NCBI GenBank assembly: GCA_022885665.1
Contig: JAGQDJ010000014.1
Span: forward strand, 1 to 64,000
Direction: 5' to 3'
Length of the DNA: 64,000 nucleotides
From: Triops longicaudatus
Lineage: Eukaryota > Arthropoda > Branchiopoda > Notostraca > Triopsidae
The notes under the pieces were generated by a model. The model was given only the letters and a program-made list of their open reading frames with translations. It ran no database searches and had not been told where the DNA came from. Below are positions 15,270-30,000 of this stretch, one piece after another; positions within the stretch are counted from its first letter, which is position 1; each line of letters begins with the position of its first letter. The position numbers and the translations under genes were made by a program.

Positions 15270-16550
15270 TTGAATACCTTGGTAAGTTTTCCTTTCGCGT
15301 TGGAACACTTGTGTTGCAGAAATTAAATGCTCATCACCTTGATTTCACCTTTAATGGAAAATTACGAGCGTCTGTTGTGCCAGCTTGTTGCCAACGTACT
15401 GTACTAGCCTTGTTGGTCCGCCTGCTATGAAAAGCTGTTCTGTGTTCCAGTGCGTGCAAAAGTGCAACTCCTGACAGAAAGCCCGGCAATCGACCGACAG
15501 GCGAAGAAAAAGAAGAAAAGACAAAAAAAAATACACAAGAGTTTCTGTCAGACGGCTTGTGTTTTCAATATGGGAAACTTGACGGTGCCCATGGGATAAA
15601 ATTAAAAAGAATGTTCCGAAATGTGTAGTGCATTGCTTTGCCTTTATTTTAAGCTTAAGCATATAACGTCATCTTGCCAAACCTCCCACTGTGGCGTTTC
15701 TTATTTTAACATCCGCTCTGGTGCAGCCCACACGATACCTTGAATGAAAACCTCGATTCTGAGAACTTTTTTTTAATAATTTTTCAATTTAGCTGCAGGT
15801 GATACTTTCAGGTGTATTTCAGGTTTCTTTCAACTCGAAATGGTGTTTTTGTGGTGGATGGAAATTCCAGAATGGAAGAAAAAAGTCGCCAAAATGACGT
15901 AATGGCTGAGACAATTACGCTCATGTTCTGTCATCAGATGACTTTGGAAGACAACAAAATCATGCTGAATCAGCCAAGAGGAAGTGGGCGATCATGACAA
16001 CTCTTAAGCTTTAGTCTTTTTCAACCTTTCCGTTTTTGCTTCTCTATTTTTTTTCTATTTTTCGCAACACAGAAGGAAGCTCAGATTCGTCTGTTTGCTG
16101 TTTATTAGTGTCACAGCAGCAATAACTTTTATGGCAGGGGAGAGGAATAAAAATACGTTTCATACGGGATAAATCACAGCACACAATCGGAACTTTGGGC
16201 CGTTATGACTTATTCGGGATGAAAAAAGGATGTGGGTTCTTTCATTCATGGGACAACAACTCCGCTCATGTGCTAAAATTGCCACCGTCCTAACACTACA
16301 GACTACTGCATCACGCCACTGAGTCAAAGAGCTGGTGGTTATCACACTTGTCAAGATGAATGACGAAAAACAGGGTTAAGAACAAGAGCTAAATAACCAC
16401 GAACAGGGCTTATGCTTAACTCGAACCTTCTACACACGCGGATTTACGTAAGTAAGGTTCTTGTTACAATTTGCACAAAAGGAATGGTTCCGCTTTACGG
16501 TGTTTCACAGCACAAAGGCGAATGAAAGAGTTATAGAAATGTGAGCTTAC

Positions 16551-16588
16551 CTTTGGCTCGCATGCAGCATGACACGCATATTTGCACA
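16551..16588 (-). CDS. C1-domain gene, middle exon (38 nt)
   Basis: A microexon on the minus strand between TTTTTCTTTTCAG and AAAG|GTAAGCTCAC. Two leading bases complete a Val codon from the previous exon, then 12 codons follow: CKYACHAACEPK. This contains Cys-x4-His-x2-Cys, the second half of a C1 zinc-binding domain. The phase fits both neighbours (18061-17950 and 12621-12583). Extremely short but flanked by textbook splice sites. Confidence 0.85.
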
Positions 16589-17949
16589 CTGAAAAGAAAA
16601 ATTGAAAATCACTAGTTATTAAAAACATTTCTCATTTCAGCGAATGCCTAGATTTCTGTCATATGCCATTTTCACATAACTTTAATGTCAAACTATAGGA
16701 AAAGGTTGACTAACGCGTACAGGTTCACGGCTTATGTATTCCTAAACACTGCGTGGTTTCCATTTTCGCAAAAGGCTTAATAATGAAGCCTATTCTTAAG
16801 CGGCCAAGTCAGGTCTTAAAGCGAACTAGCAGAATATCCGTTTTTCCTGCACTCCTAAGTCCTTAGCATGGACACAAAAAAAATCTCCGTGCAAAAAGAC
16901 AGGCCGACGACTTCGACCAAAACTGTGCAGTATTCGTTTACGGCATTAAGCTCGAGTACACAGCATCATGCAGTGCCGAACCCAGGATTTGGTTCGAGGT
17001 GTGTTTTCCTGTATGATATTTTTTGGACATTTTGTAGTGTCGTAGTTTAGATGATGTTCGTAGCGCCAAACACTGATTTTAGACTGACTTTATTTTTTAA
17101 ACCTTCTATTCTTTTAATTTCGAACAGGTTTCGTCTGAACAGAGAATGCTCAAATAAGAAATTTTATATTGCGTACAGGTATGCATTTTTAACCAAAGTA
17201 AATTGTCCACAATTGGTAAAATGTGTCTCGTATTGAAGTTTATTCACGATGGTTAAAAGAATTTTCCGCTGCCGACTATTCATTTGGGTAAACGGAAGGA
17301 AATGTCTGAAACATATTTACTAAAGGTGTTCCTCGCACGCATCTCAAGTAGACTATAGAACCGAGCTCAGTAAATTGCTACGCATAGTAAATTTGATTTG
17401 AATAGGTGAAACAGACAAGTTTAAATTTAGATAACATTCCTTTTCGAGTGAGAAGTAACTTTTTAACTCGAACAGCAGGAAACGATGCATAAAAAAGGTG
17501 GTTAAAGGACCTGAAAAAGGCTCGCTTGTGTTGGGGCAACTAAAAAGCGTGGAATTAGAACTCGGTTTTAGTGTTTGAAAGCCGATTACCGTCGCGATAA
17601 CTGTTCTACGTACTGTCGGAAATCTCTGCTAACTGGATGTGTCAGCCTAAAAAGCTTCTAGCTGGCTTCTTCACCATAAATCTTCACCTTTTTAAAAGCA
17701 TTTTTTTCCTACCTTAAAAAGACAATAGAAGGGAGAAAAATCAACCGTGACGCGCGAGGTCGCTCTTGAGATTGAGTAAGATACTTGTGAAGTAACATCA
17801 ACGAACGCATGAGAGAGAAAAAAGAGAGCTGGAATGCGAGGTACCAGCGGAAACTTGATGGTAATCGGCCAGTATTTGGCCATAAAAGAGGAGGTTTCCG
17901 ACGACAATACGCGAAGATAATACAATAAAGGATATAAATAATGGGTTAC
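16589..17949. other. Intron of the C1-domain gene
   Basis: A 1.36 kb intron on the minus strand, beginning G|GTAACC and ending CTTTTCAG. It contains no feature I can support. The minus-strand frame at 17692-18054 merely runs from the exon into this intron. Confidence 0.7.
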
Positions 17950-18061
17950 CTCGACAGGAACTGCCTTGTTTTCGAATGGGTTGATGACAGAGATTGCAAG
18001 GGCGGGCTTTTTTAAACACTTTGGTGCGAAATGTATGTCCCAGGATTTCGGCATCAGGCGG
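17950..18061 (-). CDS. C1-domain gene, exon with first zinc ligands
   Basis: A 112 nt exon on the minus strand between CTTTTCTTTTTGTAG and TCGAG|GTAACC. It reads PPDAEILGHTFRTKVFKKA, then RPCNLCHQPIRKQGSSCR, leaving in phase 1. With the next two exons it forms a full C1 pattern: His-x12-Cys-x2-Cys-x10-Cys-x2-Cys-x4-His-x2-Cys-x7-Cys. The 10-residue gap between the first and second Cys pairs is shorter than in PKC-type C1 domains. It matches the C1 domain near the N terminus of tensins, adaptor proteins of integrin adhesions; the link to tensin is inference from this spacing and the CRVCK motif. I found no tensin phosphatase-like, SH2 or PTB segments in the window, so identity stays provisional. 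Confidence 0.85.
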
Positions 18062-21000
18062 CTACAAAAAGAAAAGACAGAAAAAGGGGAAATTTTTTTT
18101 ATTTATACGATCATTCTTAACGCTGAAAATAAGTCGTCACAAATTCAACGACTGCTGCATCTGCATTTACAACTCGTAAATAAGTTAAAGTGTAATGACC
18201 GATGACGTAGGCCCCCATCAGCTACTCCTTAATTCATCACCGGTTAACACAACTTGCCACGAACCGAATTTCCCGTTTGGCAGATATGGGGAAGAGGAAC
18301 CGAAAACGATGTGTGGCACGTGTTGCTCGTTTGCTTGGACAAGAATTTCTTAAACCATGACATTTGCCCTCCTCCTTCTCCTCCTCCTCACCGAAGGCCC
18401 CCTCCCTGCTTGCCAGACAGCTGTTTGGCACCAAGTTTTCCCTCGTTACCCACAACACAAGTGCACAAGTGGTACGCGGTAGCAATAACAAAGTTTCCAG
18501 AGGTCAGTCCATAGCACTTCTTTTTTTTTTTGTATTTCTCTATGTCGAAGGTTTCCGAGGAGCAAGATACCCACTTATTGGTTTCGAGCTCCGAAAAAGA
18601 TTTTGCTTACGTTAGAAGAGCCTGTTAAACAAATTCTTACTAAGAATCCTTTCAACGTTTCAATTTCATGGTCGGCAGCAGACGCACCAAACTATGCGAA
18701 ACACAAACATACCACTATAAGCTGATCTTACGCGGATTCTCGGCTCATTTAGAACGGTTAAGTGGTACAATGTGTACGTAGGGTAAAGGAATGTTTTCCT
18801 TACACGAAAAATCTTGGTAATGACAAGTCGAAGAGACTTTTCTGCGTAGGAACCTTTTTCCTTACCCAAATAGTGTTACGGAAGCATGACAAATGCGCCT
18901 TTCCACTCATCATGGCGTTTCCAAGTTTTCAGTCGTTGGGCGTTTTTTGAGGTTCTAGAACCCATGCAAAACCATAAAAGCCTATAAAAAGTATTGGGAA
19001 GTGTTGATAGCCATGGCAGAGACAAACTCACACACGTCAGAAAAGACAAACCACCGCAGCATACAAAATCCATATGCCCTGCGTCTCTTTTCAGTTTGAC
19101 TCAACTCGTTAGGTGCTGGTTAGCATAATTAGTTTTAAAAGGCACGCTATACATCAACGGAATCTCTAGAATTTATCATTGTGCGTATTCTTAAGCACCG
19201 TAAACAGAAAACGCGTTACGTTACTTAATGAATATGGGTACGCTAAAAAAAAGGAATGAATCTTCGAAAATCCATATCTTTCATGGCACGCTTCCCGACG
19301 AACGCCAGTGTCGACGAATTTTTTGCAACTTAGCATGGTGCGAAATTTTTATAGTCACCAACATGCACATACGGCAACTTTTATTTAATTTAAAACGTTA
19401 TATGAAATTTAAAGTATCAACATAGGATCTCTTACATTTCGTTACTTTTTCGAATACTGATATTTACTTTGCACGGCACGCGTTGTGCGAAAGACTACAA
19501 CCTTTTGTTTGTGACTGACGAAGTACGCCATCTTACGCAAAATACAGGCATTTCGAGCTACGACGGAAAAGTACGCTGCGCTACTAGCTCAAAATAAAAC
19601 TAATGTTGTGGGAAGTATTTGTACGAGATTAAAAAAGCGTAAAAATCTTGTTGTATAAGGGATTTTCGTTGTATGCAATTTCTTTTTCCTATGAACTTTA
19701 AGCTGCACTTTCGCAGACCCCGCTTAATAAAGACCGGGCTTTGGATTCTAATAAGGGGGTGTTTCTCATATACATAAACAGCAGTGCTTTTCTGATTAAT
19801 GAAACCGTGTTAGATTAAAACGTTTCATTTATTAAGAGCACTCTTTGTTAGAACAAAATGTAAATTTTTATCAATCCCGAAAAATCAAACTTCCGATTAT
19901 ATCAACAACCGGAGTTTTTTTTTTTTTTTTTCGCGAAGGATCTGCTTCTACGCTTGAGTTTATTTCTGATGAAGCGGAGTGGAATGTAAAGTTATAGACA
20001 AATAAAGGAAATTAGATAAAGAACGAGTTCACTTGACTCACTCCATTAGAAGGTAGTTTGTGCGGTAACGCCTCTCATGCGATGTGAAAGGCTCATTCTT
20101 CAGCCAAAACTTTCATTGTTCCATTTGAATTCACACTGTCACGTTCATGTAACTGCCCATTTAGTTGACACATGTGGATTAAATACGCCAAATAATACGT
20201 CATGTCACAAAGTTAACTCTTATATAACCCTTAACAAAATCCGTATTTCACTGCTACACTTGTTCATTAACAGCCTTTAGCATGCTTTTGCATATTATGA
20301 CGTCACAAAAAGGAAACAAACATGCTAAGTAAAACGGATTTTTCGACGTCAATTTGTCTCGTACACTAAGTGGCAAGAACTAGTTGAGTCATGTAGCCCA
20401 TCTGCAGAAAATTAGTTGCCTCGTTATTGACAGGTTAAATGCCTTGGCTGGTGCCTTTTGTCGGTTCCCGACTGGTACCCTGGTACCATCCATCTCGATT
20501 CCTAATCTGCTAAAATGGTAGATTTGCATATGAATCAGGTACACAACCCTCACCAGTCTTTTACAATGATCAACAATAGCCCCAACAACTTATCCGCCCG
20601 CTAGTCTCGCCTGCTTATACTTTCCATAGGATCAATGACATGCAACATGTCCATCCTTGTTTTGCTTTCCCCTGATTGGTATGTTGCGGGTAGTGTCAAA
20701 GGGAAAAAGGCTGTCGAAAGCAAAAAGGGAAGACGAAAAACTTTTGTGTGTCCTCAATAAGTACCGCGTGTTACTTAGCTCTTCTTTTTTTATTACCCAG
20801 TCAAGATAGCGAAATTACCCTTTGTTTTATTTTCGCTTTTGGTCCATCCATAAAGGCTTCAGCCCTTGATTACTTTTATGACAGTAGCAAGCTTTCGAGA
20901 CTCCTGAGCGTAGGCATGAACTGAACGGGATTTTTTGACCTTCATTCCTTCCCTAGAAATTTCTTTTCTCAATCCCTTTAAGTAACATAGTTTTTGTTCT

Positions 21001-24000
21001 CCTTCCCAATTTCCAATTAATAACACAGGAAATATACCACTGCTAAACGCTCTTCAAACGCTCGATCAGTTGTAGATAGTTTCAACGGAGCTGTTTACAA
21101 TTACGAGGCAGTCAAGGAACGGACGTTCCCTATAACTTTTATTACCGAATTCAATCCTTTCTTTTTGATGGTTTGTCCTCACCAGAGATTGGGACCTTAG
21201 ATCTCTTGGGGGGGGGGGGGGAGTATTGGTCTATTTCCATATAAAGCGGGACAAGCTTCTGAGTTCATATTTCGTATAAAAGGACATTTCACTTTTCTGC
21301 TTAACACGATTGATATTAAAAAAGTAAAGCTGTATAACGCGTGTCTAGTTTAGAAAATGTGTAACTGCGCTTATCGAAAAAGTGTTCATAAAGAGCAAGT
21401 ATTCTAGGTTGGCCAAACGCTTATCTTATGCTCCATTCTTATGATCAAAGTATCTACTAAAGAATAAGCTTAATTTCTGCTGTACGGTAACTCAGGGGGC
21501 CTTCCTTTGGGAATACGAGTGTTACATTAAGATATCAGTTCGTGGTACTGCAATTTAACCTGTACGATTTAACCTTTTGTCATTTTCGGACTTTATACAA
21601 TCCCACCATTAACCGAATCACGCGTGATTCAACCTGATGGGCTGCGTAACTTAAACTATGTGAGAGATCAGAAATCATTCGATTTGCATGCTCAATGGGA
21701 CAAACGGTTCCCTACTATACAGATATGGACAAGTCGCGTCAAATCGGGCATATTTTACCTCCGGGAATTCGCTTGATGCATAAACAAACTTGAAGCACAT
21801 GTCCAAATAAAATAAACGCCCACTTTATTACGGGGTAAATAAGGTAAACACCTTATTATTAGTCCCAAAAGGGCCCCAAAAAGAGGCGGGGAGATAATTG
21901 GTTCCGGGCACGAATATGGTAGTTTGGGTTCATAATGAGCACAACAACCCCCTGACAACAATAATGGGTTGAAATTGCCAGTTGCTTTACTCTCGCAACC
22001 CTGCTCCTCGAAAGTCAAAAACTTACAAGAGTTATGGACTCAAAAGCACGCGAAAAATTAAAAAAACAGGACCAAAGCCTTTTTTCTCTCTTTTTTTTTA
22101 CGAGACAGATCCCTTGATGGAACTCGTTAACACCCCAAATACCAGGTCTTTTTTCAAACATTCCATCCCCTTCTTTAACTTTCGGTCACCCTTACCGACA
22201 CAACCAGACATTATTTCCATTACAGATAATAGAAACGATGCTCTTATGCACTATCCCTCCTTGTCCCTGTCCCGGATTTTTACTAAAGAGAACCAGCTCT
22301 TCAAACTTACATAAAACACACCAAAAACTTTCACAAGTAGGGGGCGAAAAAGTGCTCTACTGGTCCAAACCTGCCTCCCTCAATAGATAAAAACCGGTTC
22401 AAAAGCGAGATAAGTTATGCGGAACGCAAATCATCCACTATGCAAGGAAAGACATTCCTCGGGGTGTATATATGACACGGACGAAAAAGACTGCCAGCCG
22501 TGTTCAAACTTGCTTTGTAATGTACCATTGCTACTGCCCCGCCTATTTTCCTATGGACTTGGCGTTTATCCTAGAGTATGACTTAAACGATAACAGCCTT
22601 CTCAGGTAATAATGATTATGTCTAAGCCATGATTATTTTTTTCGTGGGGGGAGACAAATGCACGAAAGCCGCTGAAGGATAATCAGGGAAGACGGCAGTT
22701 ATCCAGAAACAATTTCAGAAGTGGAATGTAGAATACTTATGCCTTAAGGAAGTGTTTAAAAAATGAACTAAGCGCTTTCTTGCATAAGGGCAAACTACCA
22801 TCCTATAACGTTATCTTGCACCAAACAAACGTTATAAGATTGTTAACGAAACAAGAGAAAATGACAAAATGATCAAGAAGTCATTGTGTGTATCTTAAGG
22901 AACACAAAGTCTATAATTCCATTGAAGTTTAACGCTGGAATACTGTCTGAAATGATGAAGAAACACTCCTACACGTACCCTAATCTTTCGACTTTGTTGG
23001 ATTGGAGCTCGCAGCTGGCTTCACTTAATCGAAAATCATCCTTCCAAGCATTAAAATTTCCTTTCCTTCAAATCGAACATTTTCACTCAAAGACAAATAT
23101 CTTTCCAGCTATTAATACCTTCAGGCATCGAAAATTCCCAGTTGCATAGAAAATCCAGCATTCTTGAGGCAACGTAAACCACCACAAAATTCACTTCGAC
23201 ATTTTTTTTTTTTGGAGGGGGGTCATAAAATTTACTGCCTCTGAAATTTGTCTTGAACGTGCCCTTATTTAACGCTATGTTTACAATACGTTCAGGTGAC
23301 CCTGATTTTTAGCCAGATCAACAATGAATGTCGTGTCCAGAAGGAGAGTCAAAAGGTTGACAGACACTAGGGTTTTTGCACGTGAATCTTTCAAACAGAA
23401 CAGAATGTCTAACGAACTAACTGGAGTTCTATCGGGTTAATCAAGCTGACAAACACTTCACGTTGCTTTGCAGAAAAACACCCATCAGTAAAGAAAACAC
23501 CAAAACCGCTTGGTGTATTTATCTTCCATAGAATTTTGTTTCCGATTTTGTCAAAGAAATGAGGCTACAATGAGAACCTTACTTTACAACAACAGTTGTT
23601 AACAATAGGAATCAACCTCAAAGCTCTTCAATAAGAGAATAAAGTAAAGAAAAGCTGTCCAGGTCGTCCGTACTTCGAACTCGCTTTGGTTCAAAGTTTT
23701 TTTAAATACAATTTTCGCCAAAAAAAAGATATTTCGAGAGTTTCGTAGAATTATTCCCCTAACAAGGCTTTGTAAGACTGATCCGGATTCCACGGAAGAA
23801 ATGCTTTGGCAAATCGTCCAGGTGGTAACGATGTGCATCCCAGTTCACGATAGCTGATGGCCATTTTCTGTGACAGGAATGAAATGTAATCTCATGAGTT
23901 ATGTGTTGTGCTTTGTGCTCTTCGCACTAAGAATGACTCGGCAGCAAACATCTTTTTTCCTCTTGTCGCCAGCATTTGTTGTGTCAGTAGCCAACTGTTG

Positions 24001-27000
24001 GCTATAGCATGTCATTCACGCTTCACACCTGCAGCAGCCTCCAGTCCAACCCATGTCAAACAGTTAACACCGTACGCATACCTCAGGAGGAGTTACCTCA
24101 AATAATATTTCGCATTCTCAAGCTAATTGGGAGACCAAACCTTTTCTTTCTCCACCGTTGATCTAAACCTCACAACGCACGTCGCAACTCTCGATTCTGC
24201 AACAGACCACCAACCGAGTTTTGGACATTTTTTCCTTTCCTGTCGTCCAAGAGTTACGACGCCATAAAATTTAAGCTGATTGATTTTTAAAACGATAACC
24301 CTACTGAACAAAACATCCCCATATTTTTTAAGCTTCTTTAAGCGCGGATTTAAAAAATAACTTTCGGCTATCCATCAAATCAAGTCTTGTGGCAACGCAT
24401 TGAAAACGTTCCCTCTTCTAATCCTTCACTGCACAACCCTGATGGCTGCGTAACTTGAGCGCTATTCAGTAAGATATTTAAACACCTTCGATGCAAGTCC
24501 TACGACAAAGGACTAAAATGCTCTATTTGTGAAGCACACAGGCCCGATCGCGTTTTTATCCGAGCCTTTCCGGCTGCTTAACCTAACACAACATACAAAG
24601 ACTGCAGTTAGTGTTCAAACTAAGGCCAGTAGTGAGCAAAGAAAAGTAGATTTGTAGGACGCAGAGTTCAAGTGGTGCCTGCTCAGACCTATCACGGCTG
24701 CTTAGCTTGCGTCTTGGAGAACGCTGCAAAACCTTCGATTTAAACGCTCTACGGGAGAAGCGTTTTCTCAGTTAACAGTCAACCGTACAAGTCGCAGTAA
24801 AGCACATCCGAGAAAACTATCACATTTTCTCTGAGATTCTCTATCGCCCATAAAAAATCTAAATTTCCAACCATCCATCAAATGGTTTGCCGCTTGAAAA
24901 GCTACGAAACCACATTCTAGATTTTCGCTGATGTCTTGGAAAAAAAAAACTTATGCTGTAAACGGCAAGATGCCTAAAGTGATGTTTGATTTTAATCAAG
25001 AGAACTTTTTTGTGTCAAACACAATTTTTGGTCGCTGACAGTTGGCTCACTGGGGTAGATTGGTCTTTAAATTACCCTCCTTAACCCTCCCTAGGCTATG
25101 CTTACACACCACCACAACTGCTCTAACCCAGTGAGCGAAGTTTTATTTCTGGCGATGACTTTGATAATGCGACAAGTTACTGCCGGCTGTCAAGCCTATC
25201 AGGATTAGGCGGACTATAATATGAATGGATTCAACCCCACCTTATGTTTCGGTTTTGCCATTGTTTGTCACGGGGGTGTAGAACGAGCACCAAATGGTTC
25301 CCCGTATAGTTCATCTAGCTCTATGAATTCGAATATATTTTTTGTCCATTCTACAGCAAGATTAGGCACGGGGTTGTACTGCATGTTTCCGGTCACTGCA
25401 GCTGGATCCGCATTTTGCGCGACTACTTTCTATATCTGCGGTCCACTCCGACTGTACTTTGTCATCCAGGCAAAGCCAAAAGATATGAAGGAAGAGCCCA
25501 GCAGCTGTTGGTCTTGTTACCATACACAACGCCCCACAACACTTATTAATACGCTTTAACCCTGCCTATTCAGCACGGGAGAGAAGGCCTGAAAAAAATA
25601 ATGATGACAGAGTTGAGCCTACGTTGATCAAACCCTAACCCTGTGCAGATGAAAACAAAATGCTCACGGGCACCACAGGAAATTCGTAATATGAGCTTAA
25701 GTACCGAGTTTAATCACTTAAACATCCTTCATCTTTCTCGATCACGATGAAAAAAAGGATGTCGCCATCTGTCCCCTCAGCTAAGATTACATGATCCACT
25801 AGGCCTTTGCACGCTAACAATGAAACCAAACACAGACTTCCATTGTTAACGAGTGGGCTCTTGAGAGGCTGGGAACTAAAGAACGCACTAGGGAAGATTT
25901 TTTTCATTTTTGACACGGTGAAAATGACAGACGCCCTGTTGGCGGGCTGGCTTTTATCGAGAAGCTAATAGTTAATTAATAACACGCAACTTCCCTCACG
26001 AACATGCAAATGCAATCGGTCGGAAAGCTTTGAGAGGGCTTTCCAGTATAGGTTATATGTTTTGATATCCCCCTCATTAGGGAAAGACTGACGGATATTT
26101 TTGGTATATCCAAAAGAAGAGAACGCGGCTCCATTGAATGCAAACTCACTAATATGGCCGCAGCTATCGAAGGGATTTTCACTTGTAATCTTAGCCCTCA
26201 CCGTCACTTATTAGCAGACACTGGAGATGAATACTTAACTCCCGCCAGGTCAAGCGTTGTGGTTGTAATGATCCTTTTGAGGATCATGTTGCGCGGAGAA
26301 GAATGAGAAGACAAAATATTCCAACCTAATTTGATTGAAAGGAACGACCTACACGGGAAAATTTACTATGGAAGCCTAAAAAACTAAATACGGAATAACT
26401 TGGAATAAGCTTACGTCGTACATAATAACATACAAAGTTGTCTTAATGCATGCACGTTTAAGGAATGGGACAGGCGATAAAGATCTTGTTCCGACTTAAT
26501 TGCGATGGTGCAAAAACCTGTGAAGATGGCAGTTTCCTTCTCTGTGGGGGATGTCCAACGACCTTAGCGCTTTTTGTGTGCTGCGCTTTCCATTCAACAA
26601 TGAAAAGCTATTGTCATGCAGAGCCCAAAAGGACAAATCTCGTATACAATACGTTTACGATAATGGTACTGTATAGGATACGAGAAACGATATACCCATG
26701 CTACACCACAAACATCATTAACCATCATTCCTATGCTTGCATGGCCCTTAACTGCCACGCAAGGCGCACTTGAGTAAACCGGTGATATCAACACACGAAC
26801 CAGCAATTCGAGTGACTCCTACGCGTTGTCTTCCTACACATACGACCTCCATGCACTGCAGTACGTTATATTCCTTTTTTATTCTTATTATTAAAATTAA
26901 GTACAAAAATAAGCGAAAAGGTCACACAAATAACACTAACTCATTGTGGGAACTGCTTGGTGGCTAACTAAGGAAGAGGACGAGACCCGTTCTAAAGACA

Positions 27001-30000
27001 CGGAACGTCGGGTTAAGCGACGAAACTTATTCATCGTGGAAGTTATGTCGGCTATGCAAACTTCTACTGTGCAGAAGGGACCCACGTGTATTGCCGTGTA
27101 GGTAGTATAGGACAATTTGGTGTAGTCTTATGGCTTAGTGCCATTCAACCCGAACTCAGCCTGTGTGTTGTTGAATGTAACTTTTTTCTCAACTTCTCAT
27201 CGCCCAATTATGGAAACCTGAGCTCAGATATTTTTCCTCTCCTTTTCCATTCTTTATAACATTTGAGCCCCCCATCTTTGTTACAAAAAGCTTCCCAATG
27301 ATTGAAATCACGCCTGCGTAGCGAATGATAATCTTCTGCACGGTGTATGCAGACATAAAGAAACTAAGGAAAGAACGAAAACTTATCTAATTCTTCTCAA
27401 GAAACGGCGCCAGTAAGGTTTCTTACGCCACTTTCGGCTACAATATGAGCTCCTAACTTAATGTATCTATAACGGTCAAGACATTTAAGGCTCACATTCA
27501 TGCAGTACCGTTTATATTGCGGGTTGCGGGAGAAAACAAAGAATTCAACACAAGTCCAGGCCACGCTTGGGGGTGAACATTCTTTTTCACGCTAGATTGA
27601 ATTTCCAACTAAGCTGTGCTCCATTCTGACCCGCTTATTCTTCATCCTTCTGTCATTTCCTCTACACTTAATTTTTCTTTATTCCCATTGAGAACCATTA
27701 AGAAAAACACTTGTGCTTTGTCCTACCATTCTCTGGCTTCGAAAAAAGTCCCCGCACTGATTAGTTTGCATACCTAAAAGCAACAAACAACTACAAAAAG
27801 CTTGAGGCAATCTCTCCACTGTTCTAGTATAAAACTTGTTTGACAGAACACAATGACACACAATTCATTCCGGAACTCGTTTATGGGACAGTCAGAATAG
27901 TTCGCTTTGCGAAAACGCGACGTAATCAACTTTTCATACTTTCCAAGCCATTGTTACCCTTAAACCGTGCCAAAAGATTGAGATCAAACTACAACCATGC
28001 GAAAAACTACCCCGGTGGACAGATCTGCCACAACAATGCAAACTAACCAGACAACAATAAAATCCCACCTTCGGAGCATATACCGTCCTTAGCTACAAGG
28101 GAGAAGTAATTCTGTTGTGTAAAGGTATTCCGTTTTTACCGTGGGTGATCTCACCCCATCATGCTTAGAAATCTCCCAGTTATACCCTTGGATTTCTACA
28201 ATAGCCCCCTGCCCCCTGAAACGCGATCTTGTTGCATTAAAAGGTTTCGGATACACAGGTTTCCATCGCTTTCCAATCAAGGTTACATACATAGTATTAT
28301 AGTAACGTTATGTCATGAATCACACGAGGTTAAGACCATTGAGAGGGGGGAAGACTTGTTTTATGGACACCAAGGGCGGAGGAAGTAGTAGACGTTACTG
28401 TTGCGTGGCCTGAGTCGTAAAGCTGGATTGAATTGGATGACGTTTCGCGGGGGAAATCCCCTAACTTCCTTTAGTACGGAAGTAAAGGGAGTTCGTATGT
28501 GTTTTATCCGAATCGAGGAAATGACTTAACGAAACTTTTAGAGGGGCTTAGTACTTCGGACATTAGTTGCGCTTTGTTGCCTAGAGTACAATCTCTACAA
28601 TAAAAGTGCAGGAGTGCAAAATGCAATCCAAACGTTAGAGTCTGCTCAGTTTTCCAAGCGTAGCTCTTAGCCACTAGCTCATGAACAGTCTGCAAGTTTA
28701 TAAATTAGTGATAATTATTCTTCCTTTTCTTCACCCACGGCACTGATGACATCTTTCATTACAGCGCAAGATCCCCGTAACAACAGTAATTTTCTGTTAG
28801 GTGGGAATTTTCTTGACAATAAAAATTGAATGGCATAAAAGCTAGGAATAATGACTTTTTCGTCCTTTTTTAATTTACCACGTGCAATTTTACACAAAGC
28901 TTTCATTGCTGACACCCGCATTCATTGTTGCGTACAACTGCCTTCACACTACGACAGCTTTCTATGATGGAACATCGTACTGAAAACTTTTTCCATCACA
29001 AAAATTAGGAAAAAAATAGGCTCCATTTTTTCGGCGGAACTTTTTTGTGTGTATAGCTAAGGTTTATAAAAAGAGGCCTTGAACTTGTCACAGTTCTTGA
29101 CAGCATGCCATTCGTATAGCGACTACACAAGCCACACCAAACAAATGTCTTAATACACGCTTGGTTAAATTACTCATCTTTCTCTCATATATACCGGAAA
29201 AACATGGCCTTTTTTGGTCCAGGTGACAAGCTTTTAAATATTTTTCCTCTAAATAAAACGTTACCTTGATTCCCTACATTAGCATAACTCGTCCTTTAAC
29301 ACCGTGAAGATCTTTTTCTCCTTTAGGTCATTTTCTTTCGGCCTTACAACTTAAGGTTTCAATGGTAGAGATTTTTTTCTTTTTTCTAATAATCCCTTCT
29401 ACGGGCACAGGCTCATGTTCCACATAGTGTAAGAAATGCACCCACTTTCCCGTAACGCAGAATGCTGCTTGTGAAAGGGAGAAAATGTGATGCATCCAAA
29501 ATACGACTACTATATGGTAACCTTTTTGGTTAACGCCCTTTCGTTAACTATGCAAGGCAAGGTGCATTTCATCGCTTTTACCGTTTCGCCGATTTGTTTT
29601 CTTTTTTTTAAAACAACGGCTTTGACTCCCGTGAACGGCATGAATAAAGCGTCTTAACAACTCTTCTCATCACACCGCAAGGGACTTAAAAATATTTAAA
29701 TAAAAAATAACTTTTTTCGTCCATGCCGCTATTATCACCACTCATTTGCATCCTAACACGTGCTTCTCGTGCACCTTGAAAACTTGTTGTCAATATCACA
29801 CTTGTTTTTGTTTTTATTCATATTTTACATTCTACTATATTTTTTTCTTTGATTCAAGTAGACCGAAAGCTTTCGCTGGCTCATTGTTACTAGTACGAAG
29901 AAATACAAAAATATACCCAGACCTCGTTACTGTGCGCCTGTGAAGCAGTTGTTTCATGTCAAGTTTCCTCTGGACACGACTACTAGCAAATAAGTGTGAA

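Noticed and set aside
25625..25645. AACCCTAACCCTG, telomere-like
   Set aside because: Fewer than two repeat units; no array.
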